A stretch of DNA of 64,000 nucleotides from Bordetella sp. 02P26C-1 (GCF_009763255.1 NZ_WSJB01000004.1:124001-188000); one strand, 5' to 3'; shown: positions 20,359 to 31,500, numbered from the stretch's first letter. Numbers and translations are program-made. The notes: a model not told the origin generated them from the letters alone.

Positions 20359-21422
20359 CAAACGGTATTTCCAGCCGCGGCAGTCTCACCGGCTGCGGCA
20401 TCGCCCAGTTGTGAGCGCTGAGTGATCAGCACCACGGTCTGGGCAGTGCGTTCCAGCAGTTTACTCACGACGGCTTCGCGCGCGCGTTGCAGGGCAAAGC
20501 CATACGCATACGCATCGGCCGAGCCATGGCTTTTGATCACCACACCGCGCAAACCGAGCAACGCGGCACCGTTATACCGGCGGTTATCGACGCGGCCGCG
20601 CAAACGGTTCAGCACCGGCTTGGCGATAGCGCCCGCCAGGAGCGTGATGATGTTGCGTTTGAATTCCTCGCGAATCATGCTCGAGAGCATTTTCGCCAGG
20701 CCTTCCACGGATTTGAGCACGACATTGCCGACAAAGCCGTCACACACCACGACATCGACGGTACCCTTGAAGATGTCGTTGCCCTCGACGTTGCCGTAAA
20801 AATTCAGCGGACTGCGGCGCAGCAGCTCGGCCGCCTCTTTGACGACCTCGTTGCCTTTGATCACCTCTTCGCCAATATTCAACAAGCCCACTGAGGGGTT
20901 GTCGCGATGGTCCACCGCCTGCGTCAGCGCGGCGCCCATGATGGCGAACTGCAAGAGGTGTTCTGCCGTGCAATCGACGTTCGCCCCCAAATCCAGCACG
21001 GTGGTGGCCCGCCCGGTCTGATTGGGAATCGACGTGGCAATGGCCGGACGATCGATGCCATCCAGCGTCTTGAGCACGTAACGCGAAATCGCCATCCACG
21101 CGCCGGTATTGCCAGCGGACACGCAGGCGTCGGCCCGCCCATCCTTGACGGCTTGAGCCGCCAGGCGCATGGACGAATCTTTTTTACGACGCAAAGCCAC
21201 CTCGACCGGGTCGTCCATGGTGACGACCTCGGAGGCAGGGACGATTTCCAGGCGATCGCGCGGAACGGACTGATGTTCTTTCAGAGCCGTTTCGATAGCG
21301 TCAGGCAGCCCGACCAGCAACAAGTGGGTATCGGGAAACTGCCGGGCGAATTCGATCGCAGCCGGTATCGTGACGGGCAGACCGAAGTCGCCGCCCATGC
21401 AGTCAATAGCGATGCGTATCAC
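20358..21422 (-). CDS. plsX: Phosphate acyltransferase PlsX
   Basis: A 354-residue enzyme that makes acyl-phosphate from acyl-ACP, the donor for PlsY in phospholipid synthesis. The N-terminal [11 protein letters not shown] and the segment [18 protein letters not shown] are characteristic. The start is a GTG at 21422 with no strong Shine-Dalgarno. It lies 46 nt after rpmF, the usual order, and overlaps fabH by 1 nt. Confidence 0.95.
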   Translation of the reverse strand: MIRIAIDCMGGDFGLPVTIPAAIEFARQFPDTHLLLVGLPDAIETALKEHQSVPRDRLEIVPASEVVTMDDPVEVALRRKKDSSMRLAAQAVKDGRADACVSAGNTGAWMAISRYVLKTLDGIDRPAIATSIPNQTGRATTVLDLGANVDCTAEHLLQFAIMGAALTQAVDHRDNPSVGLLNIGEEVIKGNEVVKEAAELLRRSPLNFYGNVEGNDIFKGTVDVVVCDGFVGNVVLKSVEGLAKMLSSMIREEFKRNIITLLAGAIAKPVLNRLRGRVDNRRYNGAALLGLRGVVIKSHGSADAYAYGFALQRAREAVVSKLLERTAQTVVLITQRSQLGDAAAGETAAAGNTV

Positions 21423-21468
21423 AGTTGCAGATCAGCTGCTGCCGTGAGAAAAAGCGCTTTGCAGCAGC

Positions 21469-21651
21469 TTATTCGTCAGCTTTGGTCTTCAGGACCTTGC
21501 GGCCACGGTAGAAGCCGTTGGGGCTGATGTGGTGACGCAGATGCGTTTCGCCCGTGGTGGGTTCGATCGCGGTCGGCGGGTTGACCAGAAAATCGTGCGA
21601 GCGGTGCATGCCACGCTTGGACGGGGATTTTTTGTTTTGTTGAACAGCCAT
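21469..21651 (-). CDS. rpmF: 50S ribosomal protein L32
   Basis: A 60-residue basic ribosomal protein ([19 protein letters not shown]). It has no Cys, so it is the zinc-independent form. It lies between yceD and plsX, as in most proteobacteria, linking ribosome and lipid synthesis. Confidence 0.97.
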   Translation of the reverse strand: MAVQQNKKSPSKRGMHRSHDFLVNPPTAIEPTTGETHLRHHISPNGFYRGRKVLKTKADE

Positions 21652-21703
21652 GATGACTCCTAGAAACGGGGCGCATTGTACGCGATGCGCGCCCGATGTT
21701 GAT

Positions 21704-22321
21704 CTAATCTTTACGCTTTAGTTGTTCGAGCACCGCGAACGGCGACGGACGCTGGGTGGCAGACGCTTGCTGCGCGTCGCCGTCTTCGGCCTGCGCGCCC
21801 GGGCATACGAGATGCTTGGGCACGAATGGAATGCTCAAAATGAGCTCATCTTCAACCTGGGCCAACAGGTCAAATCGATGCGAACCCACGACCTTTTCAG
21901 GTAGCGAATCCACAACATCCGGATCTTGCGTATCCATAGACAGATCGTCGTCGAGCTCATCCTCGGACTTGACCAACTGCAATACTGTCGAAGAATCTAC
22001 GTCGAATACAAAGGGATCGTTGCAACGCTGGCAAATTAGGACCGGATGCGCCTCGACGTGCAGATGCAACAGCGGCTGATCGGCAGCAATGCTCGACCCG
22101 ACCACGCCCTTGCCCATCTCGCCACGCACGGACCATCGCACCAGGCCCGCATCGCCCTGGGGCTGCTCGGGCAAACCCTCGATAGCGCGCGTCATGCGCG
22201 ACAGCGGCACCTCGCCCTGCAGAGAACCACCCTGTCTGGCCAGCGCGAATGCATCGACTACGGTAGCCGCCGACACGGACCCGTGCGGCTTTGCCGCGCC
22301 TGCCCGTTGATTGTCACTCAT
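21704..22321 (-). CDS. yceD: YceD family protein (DUF177)
   Basis: A 205-residue protein of the YceD family, associated in bacteria and plastids with 23S rRNA accumulation. It has [12 protein letters not shown] and a downstream acidic segment ([15 protein letters not shown]), then [12 protein letters not shown] and the final Cys region. I start at MSDNQR (22321), with CGGAG just upstream; codons further up in frame overlap the divergent promoter region. It is the first gene of the yceD-rpmF-plsX-fab cluster. Confidence 0.9.
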   Translation of the reverse strand: MSDNQRAGAAKPHGSVSAATVVDAFALARQGGSLQGEVPLSRMTRAIEGLPEQPQGDAGLVRWSVRGEMGKGVVGSSIAADQPLLHLHVEAHPVLICQRCNDPFVFDVDSSTVLQLVKSEDELDDDLSMDTQDPDVVDSLPEKVVGSHRFDLLAQVEDELILSIPFVPKHLVCPGAQAEDGDAQQASATQRPSPFAVLEQLKRKD

Positions 22322-22572
22322 GCGAACTCCGTAAACTTTGTTAGTCCCGAACCGCCGACCTTTCCGTCGAGGATCTGCCAAACTTTTCGGCGATACGACT
22401 CGTAGACAGAAAATCAGCGGGTTTAGCATTTACCGGCACGACACCCGGTCGCACCCGGCATCATAGCCGCTGCGCGACCATCCTGCGTGACACCAAAATC
22501 CTCGGGCGCCGTGCAAAAATCCCGCAAAACGTTAGATAATACCGTGACTTACGCCTAACCGTCAAACAACGC

Positions 22573-23187
22573 ATGCCTAATTTACCACCCCGCCTGATCC
22601 TGGCTTCGAGCTCTCCCTACCGTCGCGAATTGCTGGCGCGCCTGCGCCTGCCCTTTGAGGCCATTTCGCCGGATGTGGACGAAACACCACAGGATGGCGA
22701 AACCCCGGCCGCGCTGGCGCTGCGACTGTCGGTCGCCAAAGCCATGGCAATCGCGACGAAACACCCCGGCTGCGTCGTGATCGGCTCCGATCAGGTGGCT
22801 ACCATCGATGGCCAACCGATTGGCAAACCCGGCGATTTTGCCCGCGCCCAGGCGCAGCTGCGCATGCTGGCGGGGCAAACCGTGGAATTCCACAGCGCAC
22901 TCGCCGTGACCGATGGACAACGCGTCGAGAAAACGGACGTAGTGACGCTGTGCCGTTTCCGCCCGCTGTCGGACGCCGCCATAGACGCTTATCTGCGCGC
23001 CGAGGCGCCGTTTGACACGGCCGGCAGCGCCAAGGCGGAGAGCCTGGGTATCGCGTTGATGGAGTCCATCCGTAGCGACGATCCGACCGCCATTATCGGC
23101 CTGCCATTGATCGCGTTGACCGGCATGCTGGCCACCTTTGGACTGGATCCTTTGACTCATGCTTCGCCGTTGGAAAACGCGGCATGA
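22573..23187 (+). CDS. yceF: Maf-family nucleotide pyrophosphatase (YceF type, 7-methyl-GTP pyrophosphatase)
   Basis: A 204-residue Maf protein. It begins LILASSSPYRRELL, the family signature, and has DVDET and the conserved VVIGSDQVA segment. YceF members hydrolyse 7-methyl-GTP, possibly clearing modified nucleotides. It is divergent from yceD (as in E. coli, where yceF is next to yceD) and its stop overlaps the next gene's start (ATGA). Confidence 0.93.
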   Translation: MPNLPPRLILASSSPYRRELLARLRLPFEAISPDVDETPQDGETPAALALRLSVAKAMAIATKHPGCVVIGSDQVATIDGQPIGKPGDFARAQAQLRMLAGQTVEFHSALAVTDGQRVEKTDVVTLCRFRPLSDAAIDAYLRAEAPFDTAGSAKAESLGIALMESIRSDDPTAIIGLPLIALTGMLATFGLDPLTHASPLENAA

Positions 23188-23900
23188 GCGGCGTGCTACA
23201 CCTTATCCCGGTAGGCCTGGGCACCGCCTCGCCCGAGCGCTGGCTGCCCTCGGATGCGCGCGCGCTGGCGGGCGGCCTGGACACGTATATTGCCGAGAAC
23301 GCCAAGACGGCCCGCGCTTTTTTGAAGCAGATCGGCACAGTCCGCCCCCTGCAGGAAATCACCATCCATACCCTGACGCCCAAAACCAACGCAGGCGAGA
23401 TTCAGCAGTGGCTGGCGCCGGTGCGAGACGGCAAGGAAATTGGGTTGGTTTCCGAGGCCGGTTGCCCGGCCGTCGCGGACCCTGGCGCCACGGTGGTGGC
23501 CGCCGCTCACCGGATGGGCATTATCGTGCGCCCGTGGGTCGGGCCATCGTCGATTCTACTGGGATTGATGGCCAGCGGCCTGGATGGCCAGCGCTTTGCC
23601 TTTCATGGCTACGCCCCGGTGGACCCGGCCGAGCGGGCCAAGCAGCTGCGCGCGTGGGAGCAGCATTCCGCGCGCCATCATCAGACGCAGCTGCTGATCG
23701 AAACGCCTTATCGCAATGCGGCGATGTTCGCCACACTGTTGTCGAGCCTGCGGCCCGACACGCGGCTGTGCGTTGCCCGTTCCCTGACCACGGACGAGGA
23801 ATGGGTACGCACGTACAGCATCGCGGAATGGAAAAAGCAGCCCGCGCCGGATCTGGACAAGCAGCCGACACTATTTCTTTATCTCGCCCAGCGCGCGTGA
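23184..23900 (+). CDS. SAM-dependent methyltransferase of the RsmI / tetrapyrrole methylase family
   Basis: A 238-residue methylase with the tetrapyrrole-methylase fold. It shows PVGLGTASP near the N-terminus, then LVSEAGCPAVADPG and VGPSSILLGLMASGLDGQRFAFHGY, which align with RsmI (2'-O-methylation of C1402 in 16S rRNA). The N-terminal part differs from RsmI proper, so this is probably the RsmI paralogue that often sits beside maf in betaproteobacteria; its substrate is unknown to me. Its start overlaps the yceF stop by 4 nt. Confidence 0.85.
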   Translation: MSGVLHLIPVGLGTASPERWLPSDARALAGGLDTYIAENAKTARAFLKQIGTVRPLQEITIHTLTPKTNAGEIQQWLAPVRDGKEIGLVSEAGCPAVADPGATVVAAAHRMGIIVRPWVGPSSILLGLMASGLDGQRFAFHGYAPVDPAERAKQLRAWEQHSARHHQTQLLIETPYRNAAMFATLLSSLRPDTRLCVARSLTTDEEWVRTYSIAEWKKQPAPDLDKQPTLFLYLAQRA

Positions 23901-23907
23901 CGGCAAT

Positions 23908-24732
23908 ATGACTCAAACCTTATTAAGGTGGCCCGCCCTGCTGTGCGCGTCACTGACGCTCGCTCTGGCCGGCTGCGCCGCGCCGCGCGCGCCGACCTCG
24001 CTGCGAATCGATGACTCGATCCGCGCCGTCAGCCAGGACAGTCGGGTGCGCTACATCGTGCTGCATTACACCTCGGCCAACAACGAGGTATCGCTCAGGC
24101 TGCTGTCTCAGGGCAACGTCAGTTCGCACTACCTGATCACCGATACGCCGCGTCCTCAGGTGTATCGATTGGTGGATGAATCGCGCACGGCGTGGCATGC
24201 GGGAGAGAGCCGCTGGTTCAAGCAGGTGTCGGTGAATCCGGTCTCGATCGGCATCGAGCTGGTCAACCAGGGCCGCACCGATCTGCCGCAGGGCCAAGCC
24301 ACGTGGGAGCCTTACAGCGAAAATCAGATTCAAGCGTTGATCTTGCTGCTCAAGGATCTGATCGCCCGCCATGGCGTAAAGCCGGAAAATATCGTCGGCC
24401 ATAGTGATATTGCGCCCCAACGCAAGACGGATCCGGGACCGTTATTTCCCTGGAAACGACTCGCGCAGGCAGGGATCGGCCGCTGGTATGACGAGGCGCG
24501 GGCGGCGACGTACTGGGTCAGTCTGCAACAGCAAGGCGTGCCGGACATCGCCTGGTTCCAGCGGCAGCTGGAGCTGCTGGGCTATGCCTGCCCGCAGACC
24601 GGAAAGCTGGACCGCGAAACCAAAAACGTGCTGGCGGCATTCCAGATGCACTACCGCCCCCACGACTACCAAGGCAAGCCCGACGCGGAAACCGCCGCGA
24701 TCATGATGGCGCTACTTGAACCGCGCAACTAA
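23908..24732 (+). CDS. AmiD-like N-acetylmuramoyl-L-alanine amidase, lipoprotein
   Basis: A 274-residue cell-wall amidase. The lipobox LAGC gives lipidation at about residue 22. The amidase_2 domain (about 45-190) has YIVLHYTS with one zinc His, then GHSDIAPQRKTDPGPLFPW with the second His and the Asp. A peptidoglycan-binding domain follows (about 205-270, FQRQLELLGY). It cleaves the muramic acid to L-Ala bond, probably from the outer membrane. Its last 21 nt overlap the convergent end of msrQ. Confidence 0.92.
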   Translation: MTQTLLRWPALLCASLTLALAGCAAPRAPTSLRIDDSIRAVSQDSRVRYIVLHYTSANNEVSLRLLSQGNVSSHYLITDTPRPQVYRLVDESRTAWHAGESRWFKQVSVNPVSIGIELVNQGRTDLPQGQATWEPYSENQIQALILLLKDLIARHGVKPENIVGHSDIAPQRKTDPGPLFPWKRLAQAGIGRWYDEARAATYWVSLQQQGVPDIAWFQRQLELLGYACPQTGKLDRETKNVLAAFQMHYRPHDYQGKPDAETAAIMMALLEPRN

Positions 24733-25308
24733 GCGCCAGCCAAGCAACAGGGCAAGCACGGCACCGTAAATGAGCGGCTGCTCAAAGTCGTTCTTGCCCG
24801 CCTTGTGCCACCACAGATGCACGATCGCCAGTACGCCTAACAGATAGATCAGCCGGTGCAGGGTCTGCCAGCGCTTGCCCAGCCGGCGCATGGCCCCTTG
24901 CGTCGAGGTAAGCGCCAGCGCCGTCATGCAGATAAACGCCACGAAGCCGGCCGTGATGAACGGTCTTTCCCACACATCCTGGATCATGGCCGAAATATCC
25001 AACCCCCTATCCCACCAGACCCACGCAATCACGTGCAAAAGCGCGTAAAAGAACGCAAATAACCCACATGCGCGCCGCAGCCGCACCAACGCGGGCTGGT
25101 GCAGGATCCGGCGCAGCGGCGTAATGGCCAGGGTGACCAACAGGCAGACTAGCGCCCAGGTGCCCGAAGATCGGGTCAGGAACTCAATCGGATTCGCCGT
25201 CAGGGCGTCATGCCAGCCCAGCCAAATCCATCGCGCCAGCGGAAACAGCCCGGCTGCGAACAAGACGGGCTTATAGCGCGCGACCGTCTGCGCTGACCAT
25301 TGCTTCAT
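24712..25308 (-). CDS. msrQ: Heme-binding membrane subunit MsrQ
   Basis: A 198-residue membrane protein with about six helices, partner of MsrP. It is the heme b subunit that passes electrons from the quinone pool or flavins to periplasmic MsrP for repair of oxidised methionine. His residues lie in HVIAWVWWD, WQTLHRLIYL and IVHLWWHKAG, as expected for the heme. I start at MKQWSAQ (25308), 13 nt after the msrP stop; in-frame codons further up lie inside msrP. Confidence 0.93.
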   Translation of the reverse strand: MKQWSAQTVARYKPVLFAAGLFPLARWIWLGWHDALTANPIEFLTRSSGTWALVCLLVTLAITPLRRILHQPALVRLRRACGLFAFFYALLHVIAWVWWDRGLDISAMIQDVWERPFITAGFVAFICMTALALTSTQGAMRRLGKRWQTLHRLIYLLGVLAIVHLWWHKAGKNDFEQPLIYGAVLALLLGWRLVARFK

Positions 25309-25321
25309 GGGCGTGCCTGCC

Positions 25322-26287
25322 TCAATAATTGGCACGCAAGTCCATCCCCTGATAGAGGGATGCCACCTGATCGCCGTAGCCATTGAATAACAGTGTCTTG
25401 CGCTTGGGCGTGAAAAAACCGCCCTCCCCGATGCGTCGCTCGGTCGCCTGACTCCAACGAGGATGGGGAACATCGGGGTTCACGTTGGCGTAAAACCCGT
25501 ATTCACTGGGCGCGGCCTGCATCCAGGAGCTGGTGGGCTGCTGCTCGACCAGACGGATGCGCACCAAGGACTTGGCGGATTTGAAGCCATACTTCCAAGG
25601 CACGGCCAGACGCAGCGGCGCGCCATTCTGATTGGGCAAGACTTTCCCATATAAGCCGAACACCAGCATGGTCAATGGGTGCATGGCCTCGTCCAGACGT
25701 AGCGCTTCGACGTAAGGCCAATCTAGCACCGGATAACGCAGGCGCGGCATATTGTCCTTTTGCACCACGGTGGTGAATTCCACATATTTCGCGTTGCCCG
25801 TGGGCTCGACCTGTTTGAGCAGGTTCGCCAGTGAATAGCCGACCCACGGAATCACCATCGACCATCCCTCGACACAGCGCAGGCGATAGACGCGCTCTTC
25901 TAGCGGAGCGAGCTTGAGCAGCGTATCGATGTCGAATGTCTTGGGCTGCACGACTTCGCCTTCGACCGACACGGTCCACGGGCGAGTCTGCAATTTTTCG
26001 GCGTAACGAGCGGGCTGATCTTTGTCGACCCCGAACTCGTAGTAGTTGTTATAGGAGGTGATGTCCTTCAATTCGGTCGGCTTGTCCATGACCGAATACG
26101 CCCCATTTGGCTTGGCGGGTAAGGCATCGGGGGCTTGCGCGAACGCCTGGCGATTCGCCCAGGATGACAGGCCGGCCGCCGCGGCGATCGTGGCGGCGCG
26201 CGCCATCCATTCCCGACGCGACTGCCAGACGGCTTCCGGCGTGATTTCGGACGACAAAGGGTCGTGACCCGGTTTGCGTATCAACAT
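25322..26287 (-). CDS. msrP: Protein-methionine-sulfoxide reductase catalytic subunit MsrP
   Basis: A 321-residue periplasmic molybdopterin enzyme of the sulfite-oxidase fold that reduces methionine sulfoxide in envelope proteins. The N-terminus carries a twin-arginine signal ([11 protein letters not shown], then a hydrophobic stretch, then FAQA at about 50). The molybdenum-ligand Cys lies in [15 protein letters not shown]. It is followed by msrQ after 13 nt, the standard operon. Confidence 0.95.
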   Translation of the reverse strand: MLIRKPGHDPLSSEITPEAVWQSRREWMARAATIAAAAGLSSWANRQAFAQAPDALPAKPNGAYSVMDKPTELKDITSYNNYYEFGVDKDQPARYAEKLQTRPWTVSVEGEVVQPKTFDIDTLLKLAPLEERVYRLRCVEGWSMVIPWVGYSLANLLKQVEPTGNAKYVEFTTVVQKDNMPRLRYPVLDWPYVEALRLDEAMHPLTMLVFGLYGKVLPNQNGAPLRLAVPWKYGFKSAKSLVRIRLVEQQPTSSWMQAAPSEYGFYANVNPDVPHPRWSQATERRIGEGGFFTPKRKTLLFNGYGDQVASLYQGMDLRANY

Positions 26288-26378
26288 GACCTGCTCTCCT
26301 GAGGCGCGCCCAAGCGCTGCCTGTTATGGATAAACAACTGCCAGTGATCGCGGCCGGGCGGGCCAGGAAATCGGGAGT

Positions 26379-27038
26379 TCAGCCGCCCACGCGAGGCAAC
26401 AACCACTCCCGCAGAGCCGGCACATCGTCCACGACGGCCTGTGGCACGCACTCCAGCAGTTCCTTGGGACTGTGAGCGCCATAGGTGACGCCCAGGCCGT
26501 GCACACCGGCATTGGTCGCCATATTCAAGTCGTGCGAGGTGTCGCCCACCATGATCACGTGCTCGGGTTCGACATCTAATTCGGCCATGAGTTCTTGCAA
26601 CATGGCGGGATGAGGTTTAGAAAATGTTTCGTCGGCGGTTCGTGTCGCGTCGAACACATTGCGCAGACCGGTGGCGGCCAGGACACGATTCAGCCCTACC
26701 CGGCTCTTGCCTGTCGCGACCGCCAGCCGCACGTTCTTGGCTGCCAATTCGCCCAACAGCGGCTGGATGCCGTCAAAAAGCTGCAAATCAGGGTCACGCA
26801 GCAAATAATGCGTCCGATAACGCTCGAGAAAACGTGGCAGCATGGCCTGGGTGAGCTGGGGCACGGCGCGGCGCAAAGCGCTTTCCAGCGACAAACCGAT
26901 GACCCAGCTGGCCTCGGAGGCGGAAGGCACGGGCAATTCCAGATCGCGACAGGCGCCTTGAATGGCCGAGACGATGCCGTGGGTGGAATCCATCAGCGTT
27001 CCGTCCCAATCGAACACCACCAGCGAGTACGACGACAT
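26379..27038 (-). CDS. HAD-family phosphatase (phosphoglycolate phosphatase type)
   Basis: A 219-residue haloacid-dehalogenase-like hydrolase. Motif I is VFDWDGTLMDST, motif II is VATGKSR, and motif III is VGDTSHDLNMATNAG. Family members dephosphorylate 2-phosphoglycolate or related sugar phosphates; the exact substrate cannot be told. It lies 2 nt after rluC, a pairing common in Burkholderiales, and about 90 nt before msrP. Confidence 0.88.
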   Translation of the reverse strand: MSSYSLVVFDWDGTLMDSTHGIVSAIQGACRDLELPVPSASEASWVIGLSLESALRRAVPQLTQAMLPRFLERYRTHYLLRDPDLQLFDGIQPLLGELAAKNVRLAVATGKSRVGLNRVLAATGLRNVFDATRTADETFSKPHPAMLQELMAELDVEPEHVIMVGDTSHDLNMATNAGVHGLGVTYGAHSPKELLECVPQAVVDDVPALREWLLPRVGG

Positions 27039-27040
27039 AA

Positions 27041-28006
27041 TTATTTATTCTCCAACTGCTGCAAGAGCTTGCGGCATGCTGCCGGCAGGGGCGCCGTCAA
27101 TGTGAGCGTTTCCCCGGTCAAGGGATGCGGCAAGGTTAATTGGTGCGCGTGCAAAAACATACGGGTAAAACCCTGACGGGCGAACTGAGCGCGCGTTTCG
27201 TCCCTTCCATACTTGTCGTCCCCGACAATGGGATAGCCACTGGCGGCCAGATGCACGCGGATCTGGTGCGTGCGACCGCTACGCAGTTCGGCGTCGAGCA
27301 AACTGTAGCCGCCAAAACGCTGCTGCAGCGTCACGATCGTGTGGGCGGGCTGACCATCGGGGTCGGGACGCACGCGGCGCTCGCCGGATTGCGTCGTCCA
27401 TTTGGTCAGCGCCATGCGGATGTGCTGGCGTTCGTTGACCCAGTCGCCTTCGACCAGGGCGAGATAGTGTTTGCCGCCCTTGCCTTCGCGCAGCATGGCG
27501 TGCAGGGCCAGCAAGGCGCTGCGCTTTTTCGCGACCATCAATAGCCCCGACGTTTCGCGATCCAGCCGGTGAACGAGCTCAAGGAATTTTGCCCCGGGGC
27601 GCGCCGCGCGCAACTGTTCGATCACGCCGAACGACACGCCACTGCCGCCATGCACGGCGACACCGGCGGGTTTGTCGATGACCAGCATGGCGTCATCTTC
27701 GAACACCACGGGGAACTCCGCGGCCGGCACTGGCCGCGGCTGATCCGGCGCGGGCATGCGAAAGGGCGGCACGCGCACCACATCGCCCACGGCCACCCGG
27801 TAATCCGCTTGGATACGCCCTTTATTCACCCGAACTTCGCCGCCCCGGATGGCTTTATAGATATGCGTCTTGGGCACGCCTTTGCACAGGCGTAACAGAA
27901 AATTATCAATGCGCTGACCCTCGTGTTCGGGGCCGACCTCGACGAGGCGCACGGCGGGACTTGCAGTGGAGGCAGGGGTTTCTTTGCGCATTACGGAAAG
28001 CGACAT
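27041..28006 (-). CDS. rluC: 23S rRNA pseudouridine synthase RluC
   Basis: A 321-residue RNA-modifying enzyme that makes pseudouridines at 955, 2504 and 2580 of 23S rRNA. An S4 domain lies at the N-terminus (IDNFLLRLCKGVPKTHIYKAI). The catalytic Asp is in LVHRLDRETSGLLMVAKK. The start is taken as MSLSVM (28006); a later MRKETP (27991) is also possible and neither has a strong ribosome site. It is divergent from rne, the usual arrangement. Confidence 0.93.
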   Translation of the reverse strand: MSLSVMRKETPASTASPAVRLVEVGPEHEGQRIDNFLLRLCKGVPKTHIYKAIRGGEVRVNKGRIQADYRVAVGDVVRVPPFRMPAPDQPRPVPAAEFPVVFEDDAMLVIDKPAGVAVHGGSGVSFGVIEQLRAARPGAKFLELVHRLDRETSGLLMVAKKRSALLALHAMLREGKGGKHYLALVEGDWVNERQHIRMALTKWTTQSGERRVRPDPDGQPAHTIVTLQQRFGGYSLLDAELRSGRTHQIRVHLAASGYPIVGDDKYGRDETRAQFARQGFTRMFLHAHQLTLPHPLTGETLTLTAPLPAACRKLLQQLENK

Positions 28007-28542
28007 ATAATCGGGACAGCCTTGAGGGGCTGAACATCGGGGGCTGAACAACGGGGAACACGCCGCCCGGCGTAGAGATGCAACAACGCGTCTCCGTCGA
28101 GCACGCGCGCCGTCATTGTACCGTCGCCTGCTAATTCAGCTCCGGGGTCTCTCGGTCGCCGGCGCAACCGCGCTTTGCCGGACAGTGGCGTGGCACTTTT
28201 TGCCCGCTGTTCAGGCTCAGTCGTTGCCTGCCGCAAGCGGCTCTGAAGAACTGTAAGAATTTTCGCGTATTAAAAAGCACCAGGTGCGCGCAGGCTGATC
28301 GTTCGCCGCATCTGTCGTTCACAGCAATCCTTTCCGTCAACCTCTTCGTGAAACTGACTCTCCTGCTGACAGAACCTCGTGCCCGTAGGCACGCTGTGCC
28401 CGCCTGACCGGCGGCGGCGCAGCCTGGGCTCTGCCCGGCGGCCGTTTAACGTTTGAATTTCTTGCCAGCTTCAGGCCGCAGCTCGAGTGACCCGGGGTCA
28501 CGCGCCGATATCGGCGCGTCATGACAACGGAGAACACCACTC
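28007..28542 (+). promoter_or_regulatory. Long leader and divergent promoter region between rluC and rne
   Basis: The 536 nt between divergent rluC and rne holds no gene I can support. In E. coli and others the rne mRNA has a long structured 5' leader by which RNase E limits its own synthesis, so this is the expected place for one. Two adjacent palindromes lie at its end: 28487-28493 pairing with 28495-28501, and a perfect 20-bp one at 28500-28519 (its halves read ACGCGCCGAT and ATCGGCGCGT). The Shine-Dalgarno CGGAG is at 28528-28532. No clean promoter hexamers are visible. Confidence 0.55.
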
Positions 28543-31500
28543 ATGAAGCGCATGCTGTTCAATGCAACGCACCAGGAAGAACTGCGCGTTGCAATTGTCG
28601 ATGGGCAAAAGCTCATCGATCTCGACATCGAAACCGCCGGCCGCGAACAGCGCAAAGGCAACATTTACAAAGGCGTCATCACCCGCATCGAACCCGGCCT
28701 CGAGGCCTGCTTTGTCAACTACGGCGAAGATCGTCACGGTTTTCTCCCCTTCAAAGAAGTCGCCCGCAGTTACTTTAAAGAAGGCGTCGATGTCCGCAGC
28801 GCCCGCATCCAGGATGCCCTGCGCGAAGGCCAGGAACTGATTGTTCAGGTCGAAAAAGAAGAGCGCGGCAACAAGGGCGCGGCGCTGACCACGTTTATCT
28901 CGCTGGCTGGCCGTTACCTGGTCTTGATGCCCAACAACCCGCGTGGCGGTGGCGTTTCGCGCCGCGTGGAAGGCGAAGACCGCCAAGAGCTGCGTGACAC
29001 GATGGAGCAGCTGCAAGTGCCGCAAGGCATGAGCATCATCGCCCGCACCGCCGGCATCGGCCGCAGCGTCGAAGAGCTGCAGTGGGACTTATCCTACCTG
29101 ATGCAGTTGTGGACGGCGATCGATTCGGCCGCGCGCGACAATGCCGCGCCGATCCTGATCTACCTCGAATCCAGCCTGGTTATCCGCGCCATTCGCGACT
29201 ATTTCTCGCCAGAAATCGGCGAGATCCTGATTGATACCGACGAGATCGCCGATCAAGCCACCGCTTTTATGAGCGTGGTGATGCCGGACAATGTCCAGCG
29301 CGTCAAACGCTATCGCGACGATATCCCGCTGTTCTCGCGTTTCCAGATCGAGCACCAGATCGAAACCGCTTATTCCCGTACGGTACAGCTGCCCTCGGGC
29401 GGCGCCGTGGTGATCGACCACACCGAGGCGCTGGTCGCCGTGGACGTGAACTCGGCGCGCTCGACCCGTGGCGCCGACATCGAGGAAACGGCCCTGCGCA
29501 CCAACCTGGAGGCCGCCGACGAAGTCGCCCGCCAGCTGCGCCTGCGCGACTTGGGCGGTCTGATCGTTATCGACTTTATCGATATGGAGGACAGCAAGAA
29601 CCAGCGCGCCGTCGAACAGCGCCTGCGTGATGCCCTGCATTTCGATCGCGCGCGTGTCCAGATGGGCAAGATTTCCCGTTTCGGCCTGATGGAGCTGTCG
29701 CGTCAGCGTCTGCGCCCGGCCTTGAACGAAGGCTCGCACATCACCTGCCCGCGTTGTAACGGCACCGGCGTGATCCGCGACGCCGAATCGAGCGCCCTGC
29801 ACGTCCTGCGCCTGCTGCAGGAAGAAGCCATGAAGGAAAACACCGCCGCCGTGCACGCACAGGTGCCGGTGGACGTGGCGACCTATCTGCTGAACGAAAA
29901 GCGGTCCGACATCACCAAGATGGAAGCCCGCCTGAAGGTCAATCTGGTGCTGATCCCCAACAAGCACCTGGAAACGCCGCATCACCACCTGGAACGTCTG
30001 CGTCACGACGATCCGCGTCTGGAAGAAGTCAAAACCAGTTTCGAGCTGGCCGACGCGCCCGCCGAGGAATTGACCTGGGCGCCCCGCGACCAAGAAGTCA
30101 AAGCGCGTCCGGAAGCATTGGTCAAGGGCATCACGCCCTCGCAACCTGCTCCCGTGTCGCCCCCCACCCCCGTCGCGCAGCCGGCCGAAGCAGGATTCAG
30201 CCTGGGCGGTCTGATCAAGCGCTTTATCAGCTGGATCAGCGGCACTCCGGCCACCGCCCCCGCACCGGTCAAGGAAGAAACCAAGCGCAACGGCTCCGCC
30301 CGGGGCAACCGACGCTCCGACGGACAGGACCGCCGTGGCGATCGTCAAGGTTCGGACCGCAACCGCCAGCGCCGCAACGGCGAGGCACGCCAAACCACGG
30401 AAACCACCGAGGCAACCGAAGGCCAGAGCCGCCAACAGCAGCGCGGCAACCGCCGTCAAGATGAGCGTTCTGAGCGCCCTGCCCGCGCCGAGCGCGACAG
30501 CAACCGTGTGGAGAACGACGCCGCAGCGCGCAACGAACGCGATAACCAGCGCAATGACCGCGCTCCGGCGACGGACGCGTCCGTTGAGGAATCGAACCGC
30601 GGTCCGCGCAGCCGTCGCGGTCGTGGCCGTAACCGCCGCGAGGACGCTCAACAACAGGATCTGGAGCTGAACGAGCAGGACGCGACTGTAGTGGCCGCTG
30701 CCGGCGTGGCAGCCCCGGTAGGCGCCGCCACGCCGCAGTCCGTCGAAACGGTGGCTTCGGTCGAGCCGTCGCGCGCCGCCGCTGACGTTGCCCGTTCCGC
30801 TTCGGCCGATGCCGAAGACACGACGCAAGCCGTCGACAGCATCGATGCCGACGATCAATCGACGGAAAACCAGGGTGCTGAAGGCACCGGCGATCCGGAG
30901 CGCAAGCGCCGTCGTCGTCGCAGCCGTCGTGGCCGCCGTGGTCAGGAAGACCAAGTGGCACAAGGTAGCGACGATCAAACGGGTGAGGAATTGACGGTGG
31001 ACGCTTCGCCGGTCCAAGCCGTCGTCTCGGCTGAAGGCCAAGCGCCTGTGGCTGCGCCGGCTCAAGGTGACGCTGCCCCAGCGGCCGTGCCCGCAGCCTC
31101 GGAATCGTCTTCTCAGACCGCTACAACCGCCCCTGCGGTGGCGTCAGCAGCACCCGCTGCACCGGCGTCGACGCCTGCAACCGACGCACCGGCCACCCCG
31201 ACCGCCGTTGAAACAGCCGCCGCGGCCCGTGCGGATAGCACTCACGCCGCCGCCTCGACTCCGGCCGCTGCCAGCGAAGCCGACATCTCGGCCGCAACTG
31301 CCGTTGCACCTGAGGCTACGACTGCGCCCGCCGTGTCAGTGGAAACTGGCGACAAGGCGCCTGTCGCGACCGAAGAACGTGTCCAGACGGCCACCACCGA
31401 CGCAGCGACGCCCGAAACGGAGCAACCGGCGAACGTGCAAGCGGGTTCCGATGTAACGGAGACCTCTCCTGCACAGGAAGCGACCCAGCCGGCGCAGGGT

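Noticed and set aside
29089-31065. A 658-codon open frame opposite rne
   Set aside because: Low-complexity product that mirrors the rne coding pattern; no ribosome site or homology seen.
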